Below, in pieces: positions 5,365-7,881 of a stretch of DNA of 7,881 nt. Origin of the DNA: Candidatus Thorarchaeota archaeon (GTDB lineage: Archaea; Asgardarchaeota; Thorarchaeia; Thorarchaeales; Thorarchaeaceae); assembly GCA_004524595.1 (NCBI GenBank), contig SDOA01000158.1, forward strand, positions 1 to 7,881, written 5' to 3'. The first letter of the stretch is position 1, and each line of letters opens with the position of its first letter. The notes beneath the pieces were generated by a model. That model searched no databases. It was not told the DNA's origin and saw only the letters and a list, made by a program, of their open reading frames with translations. A program made the translations under genes and the position numbers.

Positions 5365-6028
5365 ATTCTCCTTTTTCTACTTCTTGCTTGATGAAATCAA
5401 AGATGGCTTTTGCAAGCGCATCAGTGTCCTTCTTTGCTATCCCCTCAGCATCCTGATTCAATAGGTCCTCTAGAGAGGTGAGTACTTCACTTGATGTATC
5501 CCCCTGTTCAATTGCATCTCTTACAACATTCCTGAGAGGTATAGTGTAGTCAGTATCACCGGAGATATATTTCTGAATGTACGCAAGGGCTTGTTTCTCA
5601 GCATCGGAAGATTCCTTGAGCCCTCCTTCCTCGGTCCATAGTGCAATCTCAGTCATTGCCGTTTCAGGGGCATCAGATGCATGGGCTATGTTTATTCCAG
5701 CCCAAATCCCATATTTTCCTCGCAATGAGTCTGGTGTTGCTTTTTGAACAAAAGTAGCCCCTAAGGCATCACGGACACCCTGAATGACATCCTCTGCTTC
5801 AAAGATCATTGACAGTACTGGAGCTGAAGAGATAAATTCAACAAGCCAAGGGAAGAATGGCTTATCCTTATGAACTGCATAATGCAATTTGGCAAGCGAC
5901 TCAGGCACTTTCATCTCTTTAAACGCAACGAGTCTATAACCCCTATCTAGAAGAGCCTTGAGAACCAATGCACTGACCCGTCGTCTTGCAGTACCATCAG
6001 GTTTGATAATTACAAGGGAACGTTCCAA
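5363..6028 (-). CDS. ndk: Nucleoside diphosphate kinase with C-terminal extension
   Basis: A 221-residue enzyme that transfers the gamma-phosphate from ATP to NDPs through a phosphohistidine. The N-terminal 135 or so residues are a complete Ndk domain: ERSLVIIKPDG with K9, Y50, R86, R103 of the LRGKYG motif, N113 and catalytic H116 in NIAHASDAPETA, then EIALW. Two departures are visible: Ala replaces Gly in the usual NxxHGSD, and the loop usually PGTIR reads PDSLR. Ordinary Ndk ends near 150 residues. Here about 70 more follow, acidic and apparently helical, of unknown function. The start is TTG (6026-6028), chosen because AGGTGA lies 6 bases upstream and the N-terminus is canonical from that codon. 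It faces rpl24e and is divergent from infB, whereas many archaea keep all of these genes in one direction. Confidence 0.93.
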   Translation of the reverse strand: MERSLVIIKPDGTARRRVSALVLKALLDRGYRLVAFKEMKVPESLAKLHYAVHKDKPFFPWLVEFISSAPVLSMIFEAEDVIQGVRDALGATFVQKATPDSLRGKYGIWAGINIAHASDAPETAMTEIALWTEEGGLKESSDAEKQALAYIQKYISGDTDYTIPLRNVVRDAIEQGDTSSEVLTSLEDLLNQDAEGIAKKDTDALAKAIFDFIKQEVEKGE

Positions 6029-6048
6029 ATCTAATCACCTTTCGTTTT

Positions 6049-6067
6049 AATACAAATGTCTTGTATT
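6049..6067. promoter_or_regulatory. Perfect inverted repeat in the ndk leader, candidate operator
   Basis: AATACAA (6049-6055) and TTGTATT (6061-6067) form a perfect 7-bp dyad around the 5-base spacer ATGTC. It lies 21-39 bases before the ndk start codon and just downstream of the start site predicted from the TATA-like element at 6093-6100. It could be an operator for a dimeric helix-turn-helix regulator or a small leader hairpin. No regulator is visible in the window. Confidence 0.4.
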
Positions 6068-6092
6068 CACACTTGTCGGCGGTGAGATTTGA

Positions 6093-6100
6093 GAATATAA
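6093..6100 (-). promoter_or_regulatory. Possible TATA box for ndk
   Basis: The minus strand reads TTATATTC here, a reasonable archaeal TATA-like element. A start site about 25 bases downstream, near 6070, would give a leader of about 40 bases containing the inverted repeat and the AGGTGA ribosome-binding site. The infB promoter must lie in the same 181-base divergent region. I see no equally good plus-strand element; TTTCATAAC near 6158-6166 is a weak candidate. Confidence 0.4.
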
Positions 6101-6209
6101 CACATTTCATCTAGCAATTGAATTTGAGAGATAGTTCATGATATGAAAAAACGACACTTTCATAACGTATTTCAAAAGGTCAAAAGTAATTCCATGTGAG
6201 GTGCCAATC

Positions 6210-7881
6210 ATGACTGAAAAAGCCAAACTTCGCTCTCCAATTGTAACGGTCCTTGGACATATTGACCATGGAAAGACATCTCTACTTGATAAGATGCGAG
6301 GAACCGGGGTCCAAGATAGAGAGGCCGCAGGAATTACTCAGCATATTGGTGCTTCGTTCTTTCCTACTGAAACAATTCTTTCAATCTGTGGGGACTTGCT
6401 CAAGAGTGTAAAGACTGAATTGACTATTGATGGGCTTTTATTCATTGATACTCCGGGCCATGAAGCGTATCTTAACCTCAGAAGGCGTGGTGGCGCAATT
6501 GCAGATATTGCAATTTTGGTGATTGATATTAATGAAGGAGCCCTTACTCAGACCTATGAATCATTGAAGATTCTTCGTTCGGGTAAAACCCCGTTTCTCA
6601 TTGCTGCAAATAAATTGGATAAAGTACCAGGATGGCGAGAAAAAGATGGATTGACACTGTTTGATGCAATAAAAGCTCAGAATATGTCAACTCAGTCAGA
6701 AGTGGATAGAAGAATCTATGAGATTGTTGGGGCGCTCTCTGCAAATGAAATTCAATCAGAACGTTATGACCGAGTCACTGATTTTCGAAAGACTGTTGCT
6801 ATAGTACCCACAAGCGCAAAGACCGGAGCTGGGATTCCAGAACTTTTAATGGTTCTCTCTGGATTGACTCAACAATACATGAAAGAACGGTTGGCTGTTT
6901 CAAAAGGGCCAGCTCGTGGAGCGGTACTTGAGGTAAGAGAGGAAACAGGACTTGGAATCACACTTGATACAATCATCTATGATGGTATTTTGAAAAAGAC
7001 TGATACAATAGTCGTTGGTGGTCTTGATGGAGTAATAGTTGCAAAGATCAGAGCTCTATTACAACCTAAGCCTTTAGACGAGATTCGCGACCCACGTGAA
7101 AAATTCACTAATGTTGATATTGTGCATGCAGCCGCAGGAGTCAAGATTGTGGCACCAGATATCGAAGGAGCTGTGGCTGGTGCACCTGTGTATGCAGTGG
7201 AAAATCCAGAGAATCTTGAAATGATTATACAAAAGGTCAGTGACGAAGTAGGTTCGATTCGAATTCAAACAGATAAGTCTGGAATTGTGCTAAAAACGGA
7301 TACTCTGGGATCATTAGAAGCTGTAACTCAGTTCTTACAACAACGAAAGGTACCAGTACGAGCAGCTGATGTAGGTCCGATCGTAAAACGTGATGTTATC
7401 GAGGCGCATGCTTCTGGTGACAGTGATTCCCTCAATGCAGTAGTTCTTGGATTTAATGTGAAAATATCACCAGAAATTGAAGACCTTGCAGCAGAGTATG
7501 GTGTTGAAATCTTCATGAACGAAGTGATCTACAGACTGTATGATGAATATAATGCATGGCTTCTCGTGAAGAGAGAACAAGCAAAAGCTGAGTCACTGAG
7601 CTCGATTATACGGCCTGGAAAGCTTGAGTTAATGCCAGAGTATGTATTTCGCCATAATAATCCAGCTGTAGTAGGAGTCAAAATACATGGAATAGTAAGA
7701 CCAAAAGTAGGACTGATTAATGAAGAGGGAAGACGAATTGGCACTATCCTTCAGATACAAGATCGAAGTGTGTCGATAGACGAAGCTAGAGATGGAATGG
7801 AGGTAGCAGTATCAATACGTGGACCAACGATTGGGAGGCAGGTCAAGAGCAACGAAATTTTGTATGTTGATGTTCCAGATA
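6210..7881 (+). CDS. infB: Translation initiation factor aIF5B (IF2-like), 3' end missing
   Basis: The first 557 codons of aIF5B, the GTPase that promotes subunit joining and positions initiator tRNA; the frame is open to the right edge. G-domain motifs are G1 GHIDHGKTS (16-24), G2 AGITQHIGA (40-48), G3 DTPGHEA (80-86), G4 NKLD (134-137) and G5 TSAKTGAGIPELL (201-213). A beta-barrel domain II follows (about 230-335), then domain III with DTLGSLEAV (364-372), the long linking helix (about 430-470, MNEVIYRLYDEY) and domain IV from about 480. No intein interrupts the P-loop or other motifs. The ATG at 6210 has GAGGTG 6 bases upstream. Archaeal aIF5B is usually near 600 residues, so about 40 are missing off the edge. 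It is divergent from ndk. Confidence 0.96.
   Translation, partial: MTEKAKLRSPIVTVLGHIDHGKTSLLDKMRGTGVQDREAAGITQHIGASFFPTETILSICGDLLKSVKTELTIDGLLFIDTPGHEAYLNLRRRGGAIADIAILVIDINEGALTQTYESLKILRSGKTPFLIAANKLDKVPGWREKDGLTLFDAIKAQNMSTQSEVDRRIYEIVGALSANEIQSERYDRVTDFRKTVAIVPTSAKTGAGIPELLMVLSGLTQQYMKERLAVSKGPARGAVLEVREETGLGITLDTIIYDGILKKTDTIVVGGLDGVIVAKIRALLQPKPLDEIRDPREKFTNVDIVHAAAGVKIVAPDIEGAVAGAPVYAVENPENLEMIIQKVSDEVGSIRIQTDKSGIVLKTDTLGSLEAVTQFLQQRKVPVRAADVGPIVKRDVIEAHASGDSDSLNAVVLGFNVKISPEIEDLAAEYGVEIFMNEVIYRLYDEYNAWLLVKREQAKAESLSSIIRPGKLELMPEYVFRHNNPAVVGVKIHGIVRPKVGLINEEGRRIGTILQIQDRSVSIDEARDGMEVAVSIRGPTIGRQVKSNEILYVDVPD

Noticed and set aside
6135..6147. TTCAT-GAT-ATGAA inverted repeat upstream of infB
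   Set aside because: Only 5-bp arms in A/T-rich sequence with no clear promoter relation; too weak to call.
6210..7881. Minus-strand open frames opposite infB (7074-7268, 7328-7516, 7529-7744)
   Set aside because: They lie opposite the clear aIF5B reading frame, have no family resemblance and no ribosome-binding sites.

Overview
The window is archaeal chromosome. Nearly every gene is a component of archaeal translation or transcription: uS2, RpoN, uS9, uL13, eL18, RpoD, L7Ae/eL8, eS28, eL24 and aIF5B. An sn-glycerol-1-phosphate dehydrogenase makes the archaeal lipid backbone. Genes are tightly packed with Shine-Dalgarno motifs (GGAGGT, GAGGT or AGGTGA), and base composition is moderate by eye. 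An Arf-like small GTPase sits next to the rpoD cluster. Together with the G1P dehydrogenase and the moderate GC this suggests an Asgard archaeon, perhaps Thorarchaeia-like. That placement is an inference; a small GTPase alone does not prove it.

Layout: positions 1-2516 (minus strand, read right to left) carry rpoD - rpl18e - rpl13 - rps9 - rpoN - rps2, the conserved archaeal ribosomal protein/RNA polymerase operon, with gaps of 1-11 bases; rps2 runs off the left edge. Upstream of rpoD, on the same strand, a 176-base spacer separates it from the Arf-like GTPase (2693-3190). The usual rps13-rps4-rps11 genes are not there. A divergent intergenic region (3191-3358) leads to egsA on the plus strand (3359-4369).

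Positions 4370-4496 hold a promoter and leader for a second translation operon, rpl7ae - rps28e - rpl24e (4497-5321, plus). A hairpin between convergent genes (5332-5364) probably ends both this operon and ndk. A nucleoside diphosphate kinase with a C-terminal extension follows on the minus strand (5363-6028). A divergent promoter region (6029-6209) precedes infB (aIF5B), plus strand, cut by the right edge. In many archaea rpl7ae-rps28e-rpl24e-ndk-infB run in one direction; here ndk is reversed.

Working together: RpoD and RpoN are assembly subunits of RNA polymerase, the r-proteins build both ribosomal subunits, aIF5B joins the subunits, Ndk supplies NTPs including GTP, and L7Ae also serves box C/D and H/ACA guide RNPs. 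I see no CRISPR array, insertion sequence, tRNA, rRNA or defence system. The window is mainly core housekeeping. The items worth a second look are the GTPase with an altered switch II motif, the GTPase-rpoD spacer, symmetric elements at the rpl7ae and ndk promoters and leaders, and the Ndk extension.
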